DNA of 64,000 bases from Bog-532 sp963720945 (GTDB taxonomy: Bacteria; Actinomycetota; Actinomycetes; Streptosporangiales; Streptosporangiaceae): contig CAVRHH010000033.1 in assembly GCA_963720945.1 (NCBI GenBank), positions 124,001-188,000 of the forward strand, in the 5' to 3' direction. Below, piece by piece: positions 1 to 8,506 of the stretch; positions within the stretch are counted from its first letter, which is position 1, and the number at the start of each line of letters is the position of its first letter. Under the pieces are notes generated by a model. The model was not told the origin of the DNA. It did no database searches and worked only from the letters and a program-made list of their open reading frames with translations. A program made the translations under genes and the position numbers.

Positions 1-1
1 A

Positions 2-259
2 CCGGCGCAGACGGTGACCGTGGTCGGCCGGCACTGCGAGGCCGGGGACGTGCTCGCCCGGGATGTGCGGCTGCCGGCCGGCACGCGGCCCGGTGACCTG
101 CTCGTCGTTCCCGGCACCGGCGCTTACCACCACTCGATGGCGTCCAACTACAACCTCGTCGGGCGCCCGCCGGTGGTCGCCGTCCGGGGCGGCGCGGCTC
201 GCCTGCTCATCCGCCGCGAAACAGAGAGCGACATGCTGCGGCGCGACATTGGCATGTGA
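2..259 (+). CDS. lysA: Diaminopimelate decarboxylase, C-terminal end (cut by window start)
   Basis: The frame is open from the window edge and gives the last ~86 residues of a PLP-dependent diaminopimelate decarboxylase, the final step of lysine synthesis (meso-diaminopimelate to L-lysine plus CO2). Visible are the CEAGD motif, matching the family's C-E-S/P-G-D whose Cys and Glu come from the partner subunit of the dimer, and GAYHHSMASNYN, the substrate/PLP-phosphate contact near the C-terminus. The tail RRETESD is typical of actinobacterial LysA. The PLP-lysine domain lies outside the window. Assignment is by motif recognition. Confidence 0.9.
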   Translation, partial: PAQTVTVVGRHCEAGDVLARDVRLPAGTRPGDLLVVPGTGAYHHSMASNYNLVGRPPVVAVRGGAARLLIRRETESDMLRRDIGM

Positions 260-369
260 TCACGCAGCGGCCGCACCGGCACTCCGGCGATCACCCGGCG
301 CTGCCCGCCGCCGCGGTGCCCGAACCGGGCGCCGCGACGGCCGTGCGCAGGCACACATGGGAGAGTGAT

Positions 370-777
370 ATGGACGCCAAGCGCAGGGACGATCCCTTCT
401 TCGTCCCGGTTCACCCGAGCCAGCACGGCACGCTGGCCCTGCTGACCGGGCACCTGCCGTCCGGGCAGCGGATAGGGCTGGCTTTCACCTCTGAGTCGTC
501 GCTGCTGTCGGTGCTGGGCCCGTGGCAGCAGTGGGTCCGGCTCTGTGAGCCCGCCCTGCGGGACATGCTCATGCCACTGGGCATAGATCACCTCAGGATC
601 GATCCGCGCCCGGTCCGCGCGGCTGCCAGTAGCACGCCAGACAGCACCGGGTGGGACGGCGCAAAGCGGGAACGCCGGCAGGCCACCTGCACGGCGCGGC
701 ATTCCGGCCCGCGGCACCGGCCGCAGGAGCACCGGCCGCGCGAGCACCGGCCGCGGGAGCACCGGCCGGCCGCCTGA
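370..777 (+). CDS. SAV_915 family protein
   Basis: A 135-residue cytoplasmic protein of the actinobacterial SAV_915 (SseB-like) family, function unknown. The core FFVPVHPSQHGTLALLTG, IGLAFTSE and WVRLCEPALRDMLMPLG matches the family pattern of a short alpha/beta fold. I chose ATG 370 because GGGAGA lies 6 nt upstream and homology begins there; an upstream in-frame ATG at 256 has no such site and overlaps lysA. The C-terminal ~35 residues are not conserved and end in a Pro-Arg-Glu-His-Arg repeat. It follows lysA by about 110 bp on the same strand and may be cotranscribed. Confidence 0.75.
   Translation: MDAKRRDDPFFVPVHPSQHGTLALLTGHLPSGQRIGLAFTSESSLLSVLGPWQQWVRLCEPALRDMLMPLGIDHLRIDPRPVRAAASSTPDSTGWDGAKRERRQATCTARHSGPRHRPQEHRPREHRPREHRPAA
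721..765 (+). repeat. 15-bp in-frame tandem repeat, 3 copies, at the 3' end of the SAV_915 gene
   Basis: Three copies of CCGCRSGAGCACCGG at 721, 736 and 751, encoding P-(Q/R)-E-H-R three times, end 9 bp before the stop codon at 775. A degenerate half copy precedes them. It is one of several short GC-rich tandem duplications in this window that abut stop codons. Confidence 0.85.
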
Positions 778-852
778 ACCGGGACCAGCACCGGGACGGG
801 GCGCTCTACCGGCGCTCGCCGGCCCGGTCCCCGGGCACGAGGCACACGCTGC

Positions 853-1656
853 TCAGCTGGAAAAGTGGGTGCGCGGCCGGGGCAGCCGCTGGCCGTCCAG
901 GTCGATGTCGATCTTCTCGTTATAGAAGGCGATCAGCCCGGCGATGGGCAGCAGCTGGCGGGTCGGGAAGTCGTAGGCCCAGGCGAGATCCCGGTGGTCG
1001 CCGGGCACCGCGCCATCGACGCTCACCGACCAGTAACCGCTGGTCACACCCTTATATGGGCACGCGGTCTGGGTGCCGCTGGGCACCAGATGACCGAACG
1101 CGACGTCCGTGCGGTCGACGTAGTAGCGGGTCGGCAAGCCCGTTTCGAAGACCAGCACGGGCGTCGTGCTCTCGGCCAGCGTCGTCCCATCCAGGGATAC
1201 CCGCAGGTGCCGGTGCGAGCGCAGCGCGTCCACCCGGACGTAGGGGCTGCGGGGATGGACGAAGACCTGCTCGTCCTCCTCGTACCAGGCGTCCAGTGCA
1301 CCCCAGTCGAAGCGGGCCGTCCCGGCCACCCCGGCGATGGCGTCCGCGCCGAACACCCGGACGGCGCCGGGACGCTGCACGCTGCCCGCGTGCAGGCCGT
1401 GCCGGCGGGCCGTCCCGCGCCTCGTGCTCTGCTCGTGTTTTTCGTCAACGAGGAAGCGCGGGTCAACGTCCTCAACCGGGATGTAGTACTGCGGGTAATA
1501 CGGCACTTCCCACACGTAGTGCGCGCGGGTCGTATCGAAGATCAGCTCGCCGCCGAGAAACGCACGCACGCGGCGCGGTGCGGGCTCGACGCGATTGATC
1601 TCCGCGGCCATCCGCGGATAGTCGTGGTCGGCCGGGACCGGTGCTGCGGTCATCAT
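853..1656 (-). CDS. DUF427 domain protein (two DUF427 modules)
   Basis: A 267-residue protein with two related DUF427 modules: residues ~25-115 (RVRAFLGGELIFDTTRAHYVWE...) and ~145-240 (LRVSLDGTTLAES...VLVFETGLPTRYYV...CPYKGVTSGYWSV). The motifs FETGLPTRYY and CPYKG are diagnostic. Such small beta-rich proteins are common in actinobacteria and their biochemical role is unknown. The length fits the two-module subfamily, so the gene looks complete. It stands alone, divergent from glpD, which starts about 270 bp away. Confidence 0.85.
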   Translation of the reverse strand: MMTAAPVPADHDYPRMAAEINRVEPAPRRVRAFLGGELIFDTTRAHYVWEVPYYPQYYIPVEDVDPRFLVDEKHEQSTRRGTARRHGLHAGSVQRPGAVRVFGADAIAGVAGTARFDWGALDAWYEEDEQVFVHPRSPYVRVDALRSHRHLRVSLDGTTLAESTTPVLVFETGLPTRYYVDRTDVAFGHLVPSGTQTACPYKGVTSGYWSVSVDGAVPGDHRDLAWAYDFPTRQLLPIAGLIAFYNEKIDIDLDGQRLPRPRTHFSS

Positions 1657-1857
1657 GCCTCACTCCCCTGCCTGGCTCCCGTACCTGGCTCCCGTGCCTG
1701 CCGGCACCGCCGGCGGGCGCACGCACACGGTACCCGTGCACACGGCGTAACGGCCCGGCCGGCCCAGCGGCGTCACCGCGCCGGGCATAACCGTGCCGAA
1801 ATGAGATTCGGCTCGTAATCCGGCCGCCGGGGGCTTGGGGGACCGAAGAACGGGCTA

Positions 1858-1900
1858 TCTATGCATAGAGGCAAAGTGGCCTCAGCGACGCATGCGCTGA
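1858..1900. promoter_or_regulatory. Two inverted repeats upstream of glpD (candidate operator)
   Basis: A perfect 12-bp palindrome TCTATGCATAGA (1858-1869) is followed by TCAGCG-N7-CGCTGA (1882-1900), both within 70 bp of the glpD start. In a GC-rich genome an AT-rich palindrome at this position is a reasonable operator candidate. Streptomyces glpD is known to respond to glycerol through GylR-type regulators; I do not claim this is a GylR site. Confidence 0.45.
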
Positions 1901-1924
1901 CACGCGGAAGGGCGGGCGATTGGG

Positions 1925-3628
1925 GTGGCCGCAGAACTGTCCCCGGAGATCCGGGACAGCACGATCGACCGGATGGCGGAGACCGAGGTCGACATCCTGG
2001 TTGTCGGCGGCGGGGTGGTGGGGGCGGGTGCCGCCCTCGACGCCGTGACGCGCGGGCTCACGACCGCGATCGTCGAAGCGCGGGACTGGGCGAGCGGGAC
2101 GTCCAGCAGGTCAAGCAAGCTGATCCACGGCGGCCTCCGCTACCTGGAGATGCTCGATTTCGGGCTGGTCCGCGAGGCCCTGCACGAGCGCGGCCTGCTG
2201 CTCGACCTGATCGCCCCGCATCTCGTGCACCCGGTGCGGTTCCTTTACCCGCTGCAGAAACACTGGGAACGGCCCTACGTAGGCAGCGGCATCGCGCTGT
2301 ACGACACGATGGCGTTCACGTCCGGCACGGCCCGCGGGCTGAAACATCACCGGCACCTGACCCGCAAGCAAGCGCTGCGCGAAGCGCCAGCCCTGCGCAG
2401 CGACGCCCTCACCGGTGCGATCCAGTACTCGGACGCGCAGGTCGACGACGCCCGGCACACGCTGACCGTGGTGCGCACCGCCGTCTCCTACGGCGCGCTC
2501 GCCTCCAGCCATACCCAGGTCACCGGCTTCCTCCGGCAGGGCGAGCGGGTCACCGGCGCCGCGCTCGTCGACCTGGAAACCGGCCGGACCTTCGAGGTGC
2601 GCGCTAAGCAGGTGATCAACGCCACCGGAGTCTGGACCGACGACACCCAGGCTCTCGCGGACACCCGCGGGCAGTTCCACGTGCGCGCGTCCAAGGGCAT
2701 TCACCTCGTGGTGCCCCGGGACCGGCTGCAGTCGAACACCGGGATCATCCTGCGGACCGAGAAGAGCGTGCTGTTCGTCATCCCCTGGGGACGGCACTGG
2801 ATCATCGGCACCACCGACACCGACTGGTCGCTGGAGAAGGCCCACCCGGCGGCCAGCTCCACCGACATCGACTACCTGCTCGAGCACGTCAACTCGGTGC
2901 TCAGGTCACCACTCACCCGGGAGGACGTGGAGGGGGTCTACGCCGGCCTGCGGCCGCTGCTGACCGGCGAGTCTGAGTCGACCTCCAAGCTGTCCCGCGA
3001 GCACCTGGTCGGCCATCCGGTCCCCGGCCTCGTCGTGGTGGCAGGCGGCAAGTACACCACCTACCGGGTGATGGGGAAGGACGCCGTCGACGAAGCGGTC
3101 TTCGGGCTGGACGCGCGCGTCCCGGAATCGATCACGGACCGGGTCCCGCTGCTCGGGGCGGACGGTTACCGGGCCCTGTGGAATCAGCGCCGGTCACTGG
3201 CCGCCGCGGCCGGGATCCACCCGGCCCGCGTCGAGCATCTGCTCAACCGCTATGGCTCCTGCGTACACGACCTGCTGGCCATGCTCCGCGAGGATCCGGG
3301 GCTGTCCGAGCCGCTGCCGGGCGCGGATGACTACATGCAGGTCGAGGCGGTCTACGCGGTGACACACGAGGGTGCTCAGCACCTGGACGACGTGCTGGCC
3401 CGGCGGACCCGGATCTCGATCGAGTCCTGGGACCGCGGGGTGGCCGCCGCCCCCACCGTGGCGGAGCTCATGGCCGGCCCGCTGGGCTGGGACGAGGAGC
3501 AGACCAAACGGGAGGTCGAGCACTACCTGGCCCGGGTGCGCGCCGAACGCGACTCCCAGACCAAGCCCGACGACGACACGGCCGAAGCGGCCCGCCTGGG
3601 TGCCCCCGACATCGTTGCGCTGCGCTGA
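1925..3628 (+). CDS. glpD: Aerobic glycerol-3-phosphate dehydrogenase (FAD)
   Basis: Oxidises sn-glycerol 3-phosphate to dihydroxyacetone phosphate at the membrane, passing electrons to quinone; it joins glycerol and lipid turnover to glycolysis. The 567 residues match the family length. The FAD dinucleotide fold VVGGGVVGAGAALDA is at ~26-40, followed by SGTSSRSSKLIHGGLRYL (FAD/phosphate contacts), NATGVWTDDTQ, GRHWIIGTTDTDW and GGKYTTYRVM; the C-terminal DAO_C domain covers ~390-510. GTG 1925 was chosen because GGAAGGGCGGG lies just upstream and the length fits; ATG 1973 is the alternative. No glpF or glpK is adjacent. The stop codon is the first element of a 13-bp tandem repeat. Confidence 0.96.
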   Translation: MAAELSPEIRDSTIDRMAETEVDILVVGGGVVGAGAALDAVTRGLTTAIVEARDWASGTSSRSSKLIHGGLRYLEMLDFGLVREALHERGLLLDLIAPHLVHPVRFLYPLQKHWERPYVGSGIALYDTMAFTSGTARGLKHHRHLTRKQALREAPALRSDALTGAIQYSDAQVDDARHTLTVVRTAVSYGALASSHTQVTGFLRQGERVTGAALVDLETGRTFEVRAKQVINATGVWTDDTQALADTRGQFHVRASKGIHLVVPRDRLQSNTGIILRTEKSVLFVIPWGRHWIIGTTDTDWSLEKAHPAASSTDIDYLLEHVNSVLRSPLTREDVEGVYAGLRPLLTGESESTSKLSREHLVGHPVPGLVVVAGGKYTTYRVMGKDAVDEAVFGLDARVPESITDRVPLLGADGYRALWNQRRSLAAAAGIHPARVEHLLNRYGSCVHDLLAMLREDPGLSEPLPGADDYMQVEAVYAVTHEGAQHLDDVLARRTRISIESWDRGVAAAPTVAELMAGPLGWDEEQTKREVEHYLARVRAERDSQTKPDDDTAEAARLGAPDIVALR

Positions 3629-3740
3629 CCGGCGGGGCTGACCGGCGGGGCTGACCGGCGGGGCTGACCGGCGGGGCTGACCGGCGGGGCTGACCGGCGG
3701 GGCTGACCGGCGGGGCTGACCGGCGGGGCTGACCGGCGGG
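3625..3740 (+). repeat. 13-bp tandem repeat x9 beginning on the glpD stop codon
   Basis: The unit CTGACCGGCGGGG starts at 3625, 3638, 3651, 3664, 3677, 3690, 3703, 3716 and 3729, with the last unit one base short. The copies are otherwise identical. Bases 3626-3628 of the first unit are the glpD TGA. Because 13 is not a multiple of 3, successive TGAs fall in different frames, so all three plus-strand frames are closed repeatedly. Confidence 0.97.
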
Positions 3741-3761
3741 CAGGGAACTCCCCTGCCCGCC
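3735..3761. terminator. Strong hairpin between glpD and the HpcH aldolase gene
   Basis: GGCGGGCAGGG (3735-3745) pairs perfectly with CCCTGCCCGCC (3751-3761) across a 5-nt loop; there is no T tract. It lies between two convergent genes and overlaps the last 13-bp repeat unit. U-tract-free GC hairpins are common actinobacterial terminators, so a bidirectional terminator is the likely role. Confidence 0.7.
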
Positions 3762-3819
3762 AGCCGCCGAGCCCGCCCCGGTCTGGCGGGGCGTTACGCC
3801 GCCGCGGGCCGTGCGAACT

Positions 3820-4539
3820 CTAGGGGCGGGCCGTTCCGAGTTCGGCGGCGACGCCGCGGGTGAGGGCGGCCGCGTCGGCGGCGGCCGTGATCAGCGTACA
3901 GCCGGCGTCGCGGTAGTGGCGGGCAATGCGGCCCTCGGTGGCGTGCACGCCCACGGGCTTCCCGGCGGCGTCGCAGGCGGCCCAGATCTGCTTGAACGCT
4001 GACCGCAGCACCGGATCCTCCGGGTCGAGCGCGCAGCCGAGCGCGAGGGACAGATCCCGCGGGCCGACGTAGACGCCATCGACCCCGTCGATCGCCAGCG
4101 TTGCTTCCAGCTCCGCAACGGCTTCGGCTGACTCGACCATGACGATGCAGAAAGGCTCGCCGGCGGCCAGCACGCCGCCCGCGGAACGGTACCCGGCGGG
4201 CGGGTAGCGGACCGCCCCCGCCACCTCGCGGGCCTGGGCGGCCGAGTTGACGTTCGGCGTGATCACCCCGGCGCAGCCGAGGTCGAGGGCGCGCCCGATG
4301 TCGGCGGGGTGCGCGTGCCGGACGCGGCCGATGGGAGTCGCACCGGCCAGCCGTATCGCGGACGTCATCCCGGGCAGGTCGCGTTCGGTGGCCCCGCCGT
4401 GCTGCAGGTCGATCACCACGTAGTCGAAGCCCGCCGCGGCCAGCAGTCGCACGCTCAGCGGCGAGGGAATCACCGACCAGGCGCCGTAAAGGGTGTCGCG
4501 GGCGGCGAGCCGGGAGCCGAAGGTGGAAGCCGATGCCAT
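3820..4539 (-). CDS. HpcH/HpaI family class II aldolase
   Basis: A TIM-barrel, divalent-metal pyruvate aldolase of the HpaI family (2-keto-3-deoxy sugar acid or 4-hydroxy-2-oxoheptanedioate type). Seen: DYVVIDLQHGGAT with the catalytic His at ~47, RVRHAHPADIGRALDLGC, GVITPNVNSAAQA, IVMVESAEAV (metal-binding Glu) and GVYVGPRDLSLALG (metal Asp region). I chose ATG 4539 (239 aa) because homology begins there; an in-frame start at 4611 adds 24 non-conserved residues. The neighbours do not reveal the substrate. Confidence 0.85.
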   Translation of the reverse strand: MASASTFGSRLAARDTLYGAWSVIPSPLSVRLLAAAGFDYVVIDLQHGGATERDLPGMTSAIRLAGATPIGRVRHAHPADIGRALDLGCAGVITPNVNSAAQAREVAGAVRYPPAGYRSAGGVLAAGEPFCIVMVESAEAVAELEATLAIDGVDGVYVGPRDLSLALGCALDPEDPVLRSAFKQIWAACDAAGKPVGVHATEGRIARHYRDAGCTLITAAADAAALTRGVAAELGTARP

Positions 4540-4638
4540 GGGGCCAGCGAACCATACGCGGCCGCGAGCCTCACGGAGCGGGGCCGGCGGGCGCACCCAT
4601 CGCCGGGTCATCGCGCGCGGTGGGCCGCGACGGCGTGG

Positions 4639-4992
4639 TCACAGGTCCGGTTTGGCGCAGACGCAGAACTCGTTGCCCTCGGGGTCGGTCATGACGACGT
4701 AATCGTCGCCGGGCTCACGGTGGCGGCGGACAGCCTTGGCGCGGAGCCCGGTGAGCCGGGCGACTTCGGCTACCAGGTCGTCCGTATACAGGTCGAGGTG
4801 CATCTGGTCGCGGGCGCTGACCGGGGTGCGCGACCGCTGCAGGGAGAGGCTGGCGTGCTCTCCGCGCAGCACGCGGAACTCGTCGCCCGGCTCAGCGGAC
4901 GACGGGGAAAGGTGCAGTGCCCTGGACCAGAAGGCGGTCATGACGTCCAGGTCCGCGCAGTTGATCACCGTGCTGCCCAGCCGGATCGCCAT
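4639..4992 (-). CDS. VOC family (glyoxalase/bleomycin-resistance-like) protein
   Basis: A 117-residue single-chain VOC protein with two beta-alpha-beta-beta-beta modules: AIRLGSTVINCADLDVMTAF at the start, MHLDLYTDDLVAEVARLTGL in the middle and VVMTDPEGNEFCVC at the end. The last motif is the characteristic VOC C-terminal strand and turn. Members bind metals or small ligands; substrate unknown. It lies about 100 bp upstream, on the same strand, of the HpcH aldolase gene. Confidence 0.85.
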   Translation of the reverse strand: MAIRLGSTVINCADLDVMTAFWSRALHLSPSSAEPGDEFRVLRGEHASLSLQRSRTPVSARDQMHLDLYTDDLVAEVARLTGLRAKAVRRHREPGDDYVVMTDPEGNEFCVCAKPDL

Positions 4993-5610
4993 CTCCGGAT
5001 ACCTCCCTCACGGTCTGCCACTGCCCGAGTGCCTTTCCGGGCGTGGCGCCTTCTGGGCAATGATCACGCGGCGGGGACCGTATTCGGTAATGAGCGCACA
5101 CGCGCGCTTACCGTACGCCGAATGATCTAGGCCTAAGCATATTTGGCGGTCCGGTAAAGACGCCATTCAGGCCACCTGGAATATACCGCCCGACGCCGCC
5201 CGGCACGCGGCACGGCCAGCGGGCACGGCGACCGGGCACGGCCAGCGGGCACGGCCACCTGGCACGGGCGCCGGGCGCCGGGCGCCGGGCGCCGGACGCC
5301 GGACGCCGGGCGCCGGGCGCCGGGCCAAGGTAATGGACTTCACCGGGCGGCCACAGCCCAGCCAGCCAGGGCCCCGGCCGCCGTCCCTAAAGTACCGATT
5401 CCGGTTATTCTGACGCTTTCGGGCGACTGGAATAACCATAATGCGTGCCGCCCTAAGCGGCCGACATGTACCTTATTCCCGGTACAGAAAGCCGCTGCAT
5501 TAGTTACTGACGAGAAACAATGGGAGCCATGAGCCGTGCAATCCGAGCCGCCATGTCCGCCGGCCCGTGCAGGCCACACCAGCTGTTCCTTGTCTAACGG
5601 GCGGGGAAAA
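4993..5610. other. 618-bp intergenic region with GC repeats and an inverted repeat
   Basis: I find no convincing gene. About 5205-5265 is a degenerate CACGGCCAGCGGG-type repeat, and 5267-5324 is a run of 7-bp GGGCGCC-like units with a few A variants. The part nearest the roadblock gene is AT-richer and holds a perfect inverted repeat, GGTTATTC (5403-5410) and GAATAACC (5430-5437), spaced by 19 bp: a plausible operator or promoter element for the roadblock gene. A minus-strand frame at 5167-5439 only encodes the repeat and was not accepted. Confidence 0.6.
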
Positions 5611-6003
5611 ATGCCGCAGGCGCTTGTGCTGGGTGAGCTGAGCTGGCTGATGGAGGATCTGGCCTCCCGGGTGGACTACGTCCGCCAGGCGGCGGTGCTG
5701 TCCGCCGACGGGCTGCCGCTGGGCAGTTCGCACGGGCTGAGCCAGGCCGATACCGAGCATCTGGCCGCCCTGGCGGCCGGGGTGCAGAGCCTGGCGCGCG
5801 GCGCCGGCGCCCATTTCGAGGGCGGCGAGATCCGGCAGACCGTGATCGAAATGGACACGGCCTTCCTGTTCATCGCCTCGGCCGGTTACGGAGCGTGCCT
5901 GGCCGTGCTGACCGACCAGAGGGTCGACGCCGGTGCCGTGGCCTACGAGATAACCGTGCTGCTCAAGCGGATCGGGCAGCACCTGGCGGCGAGGCCCCGA
6001 TGA
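5611..6003 (+). CDS. Roadblock/LC7 domain protein
   Basis: A 130-residue roadblock/LC7 protein; the fold dimerises and acts as a GTPase-activating or scaffolding partner of small Ras-like (MglA/CvnD-type) GTPases. Seen: LSWLMEDLASRVDYVRQAAVLSADGLPLG at the start (the motif after the first helix), LAALAAGVQSLARGAG and the closing strand-helix LAVLTDQRVDAGAVAYEI. ATG 5611 has GGGGAAAA directly upstream; an ATG at 5536 adds 25 unrelated residues. In Streptomyces such proteins usually sit in conservons (kinase, roadblock, DUF742, GTPase). None of those partners is present here, so this is an orphan copy. Confidence 0.85.
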   Translation: MPQALVLGELSWLMEDLASRVDYVRQAAVLSADGLPLGSSHGLSQADTEHLAALAAGVQSLARGAGAHFEGGEIRQTVIEMDTAFLFIASAGYGACLAVLTDQRVDAGAVAYEITVLLKRIGQHLAARPR

Positions 6004-6077
6004 GCCTGGGGGCCAGCGGGCCGCGTGCGGAGGAACGTGCGAGCTAAGCTGGCCGGCGAGGCAATCGGGAGGCGTTC

Positions 6078-6500
6078 ATGTCGCAGCCGAACGAAGACCT
6101 GGTCCGCGAGGCGTACGCGGCCTACGGCCGGGGTGATGTGGACCGGATGCTGACGTTCGTCGATCCGGAGCTGGAGTGGACCTATCTCGATCCCAGCATG
6201 GTGAACCCCGAACCCCGGACCTGCCACGGGCGGAAGGAACTGGCCTGGGCACTGCGGCGGCAGGCCGGGCAGGGACTGGCGTCGCGGATTCGGGAGATCA
6301 CCGGTCACGGTGACCACGTGCTGGTCGTCATCCATACGTCCCCGGGCGGGCACGCGTCTGAGGTGGGAGTGGCAGGCGAAACGGGCGCGCCGTACCGGGA
6401 GCTCACCCATATGGTTCTCACGGTGCGCCAGGGACGGATCACGGCCATGCGGGCCTGCCGGGACCGGGATGAGGCACGAAGCGCCGCGGGCCTGGCCTGA
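6078..6500 (+). CDS. SnoaL-like / NTF2-fold protein
   Basis: A 140-residue NTF2-like alpha+beta cone protein: EDLVREAYAAYGRGDVDRMLTFVDPELEW is the classic SnoaL-like opening, and the final strands are ELTHMVLTVRQGRITAMRACRDRDEA. Family members include small isomerases, cyclases and many of unknown function; no catalytic assignment is possible. GGGAGGCG is a good ribosome site. The sequence after its stop repeats CCGGCGGG and shares the 12-mer CTGACCGGCGGG with the glpD repeat unit. Confidence 0.8.
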   Translation: MSQPNEDLVREAYAAYGRGDVDRMLTFVDPELEWTYLDPSMVNPEPRTCHGRKELAWALRRQAGQGLASRIREITGHGDHVLVVIHTSPGGHASEVGVAGETGAPYRELTHMVLTVRQGRITAMRACRDRDEARSAAGLA

Positions 6501-6604
6501 CCGGCGGGCCGGCGGCAGGGTTCCCGGCCCGGTACGGATGGCGCACCGCGCGGCTGGTCCTCAGCAGGGCGCCCGGTTCCCGGCGGGTGTCAGGGAACCG
6601 CGGG

Positions 6605-7592
6605 TCACGCGGCGCCGAGGGCGACCAGCGAGTCGATGCGGGCCTCGGCTTCCGGGTCGACGACGCGGCGCGCCGGATCCGCGTCAAACCAGTCGATGAT
6701 CTCCCGGGCACCCTCCGCCCACGAGATCGTGGCCGCCACCCGGGTACATGCTCCTTGATCTTGGTGTTGTCGAAGACGACGGAGTGGGCGGCGTCACCGA
6801 GCAGGGCCGGCCCCAGGCCGGAACGGTTCGGGCGATCTGTTCCGAACTGATGTGCACGAGGTACGGCTCGGCGCCGGCCGCCCGCGCCAGCGTGGTAAAG
6901 ATCTGGTTCCACGGCTGGGCCTCATCGCCGGTGATGCGGAAGGTGTCGCCGATCGCCTGGGGGCGGCCGAGCAGCGGAACGAAGGCGCGCGCGAGGTCGG
7001 CATGGTGGGTCAGGGTCCACAGCGAGGTCCCGTCGCCGGGCACGACGACCGGCAGGCCGCGGCGCATCCGGTCGACCGCGGTCCAGCCGCCCAGCAGCGG
7101 GATCGTGGCGCGGTCGTAGGTGTGCGACGGGCGGACGATGGTCACCGGGAACCCGTGCTCGCGGTATTCGGCGGTCAGCCGTTCCTCGCTGGCGATCTTG
7201 TCGCGGGCGTATGCCCAGTAGGGGTTGCGCAGTGGCGTCGATTCGCGGATCGGCAGCTGGGCGACCGGCTTCTGGTACGCCGACGCCGAGCTGATGAAAA
7301 CGTACTGGCCGGTCCGCCCGGTGAACAGGTCGATGTCGGCGCCTACGTGGTCGGGGTTGTAGGCGACGAAGTTGACGACCGCGTCAAAGTCCAGGCCCTC
7401 CAGCGCGGTATGCACCGACGCCTTGTCGCGGACGTCCGCGGTCAGCGTGCGCACGTCCGCCGGGATGTGGCGCAGGGATGTCTGGCCACGGTTCAGCGCA
7501 GTCAGGTTGATGCCGCGCTCGACCGCGACGCGCGCGCACGCCGAGCTGATCTTCCCGGTCCCGCCAATGAACAGGACAGACAGCGAACTCAC
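6605..7592 (-). pseudogene. NAD-dependent epimerase/reductase, interrupted by two -1 frameshifts
   Basis: Extended short-chain dehydrogenase fold: VLFIGGTGKISSACARVA is the NAD-binding GxxGxxS variant, with FISSASAYQ, YARDKIASEE (catalytic Tyr/Lys region) and IVRPSHTYD. The frame is intact from GTG 7592 (AAAGGAAG upstream) to about 6811. There TGGGG-CCGG lacks one base; the next frame reads GPALLGDAAHSVVFDNTKIK until about 6742, where a second base is missing after GGGTGG; the third frame reads EGAREIIDWFDADPARR and stops at 6605. Both losses are in G runs, so sequencing error is possible. A GTG at 7649 overlapping the permease stop is an alternative start. It closes the sugar operon and probably processes the imported sugar. 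Confidence 0.85.
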
Positions 7593-7645
7593 GGTTTCTT
7601 CCTTTCGGTTGGCGGGGCCGTTGCCGGAGGTGGCCGCCGGGCCGG

Positions 7646-8506
7646 TCACCGGAAGGCCCCGCCGCCGCTGAGGCCGGCCCCGAGGCCGCGCACGATGTAG
7701 CGGTAACCAAATACGAAGGCCAGCACCATGGGCAGAGTGGCCAGCACCACCGACGCCAGGACGCCCGGGACGTTCACTCCGAACTCCGTCTCGAAGCTGA
7801 ACAGTTCCAGCGGCAGCACGCGCACCGCCGGGGACGTGGTGAGCACCAGTGGCAGGACGAAGTTGTTCCAGTTGACCAGGCCGTCGTAGACGGCCAGCAT
7901 GATCAGCGCCGGTTTAGACAGCGGGAGCACCAGGCGGAGCAGCACCTGGCGGTCGGTGGCCCCGTCGATCTGCATGGCCTCGGTGAGCTCGGCCGGGACC
8001 TCCCGCAGGAAGTTGACGAGGATGAGCACGCTGACCGGGATCGAGAACGCGACGCCGGTGAGGATGAGGGCCGCCAGGGTGTCGTACAGGTGAGCGTTGT
8101 CGATGACCACGAAGACCGGGATCATCAGCGCCTGCACGGGGACGGCCAGGCCGATGAGCAGGTAGCGGAACGTCGCCCGGCTCAGCCGGGTCCGGTTCAG
8201 CACCACCCGGTGGGCGGCCAGCACGCTGACGGTGAGGGTCAGGGCCACCGCCGCGACCGTGACGATCGCGCTGTTGAGAAAGTACCGGAAGAAGCCCTGG
8301 CTGATGACGGACCGGTACTGGCCGAGGGTGAGCTGCCCGGTCGGCAGCCACGGGTTGCTGGTCAGGTAACCGCCCTGGGTGCGGAAGCTGGTGAGCACCA
8401 GGTAGTACAGCGGCAGGGCCACCATCAGCGACCAGATGACGGTGAAGACGGCCCTCCCGACGCGGCCCGCGGTGGAACTCCGGTCGATCGCGCTGGCCAT
8501 GCTCAC
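7646..8506 (-). CDS. Carbohydrate ABC transporter permease (MalG/CUT1 type)
   Basis: A six-helix inner-membrane permease of the CUT1 family, 286 residues. The first helix is VIWSLMVALPLYYLVLTSF; the EAA loop that contacts the ATPase reads ELTEAMQIDGATDRQVLLRL and is followed by LVLPLSKPALIML. It overlaps the upstream permease by 4 nt (GTGA), a sign of translational coupling; an ATG 6 nt further in is an equally good start. No ATPase gene is nearby, as is usual for actinobacterial CUT1 systems sharing one MsiK ATPase. Confidence 0.93.
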   Translation of the reverse strand: MSMASAIDRSSTAGRVGRAVFTVIWSLMVALPLYYLVLTSFRTQGGYLTSNPWLPTGQLTLGQYRSVISQGFFRYFLNSAIVTVAAVALTLTVSVLAAHRVVLNRTRLSRATFRYLLIGLAVPVQALMIPVFVVIDNAHLYDTLAALILTGVAFSIPVSVLILVNFLREVPAELTEAMQIDGATDRQVLLRLVLPLSKPALIMLAVYDGLVNWNNFVLPLVLTTSPAVRVLPLELFSFETEFGVNVPGVLASVVLATLPMVLAFVFGYRYIVRGLGAGLSGGGAFR

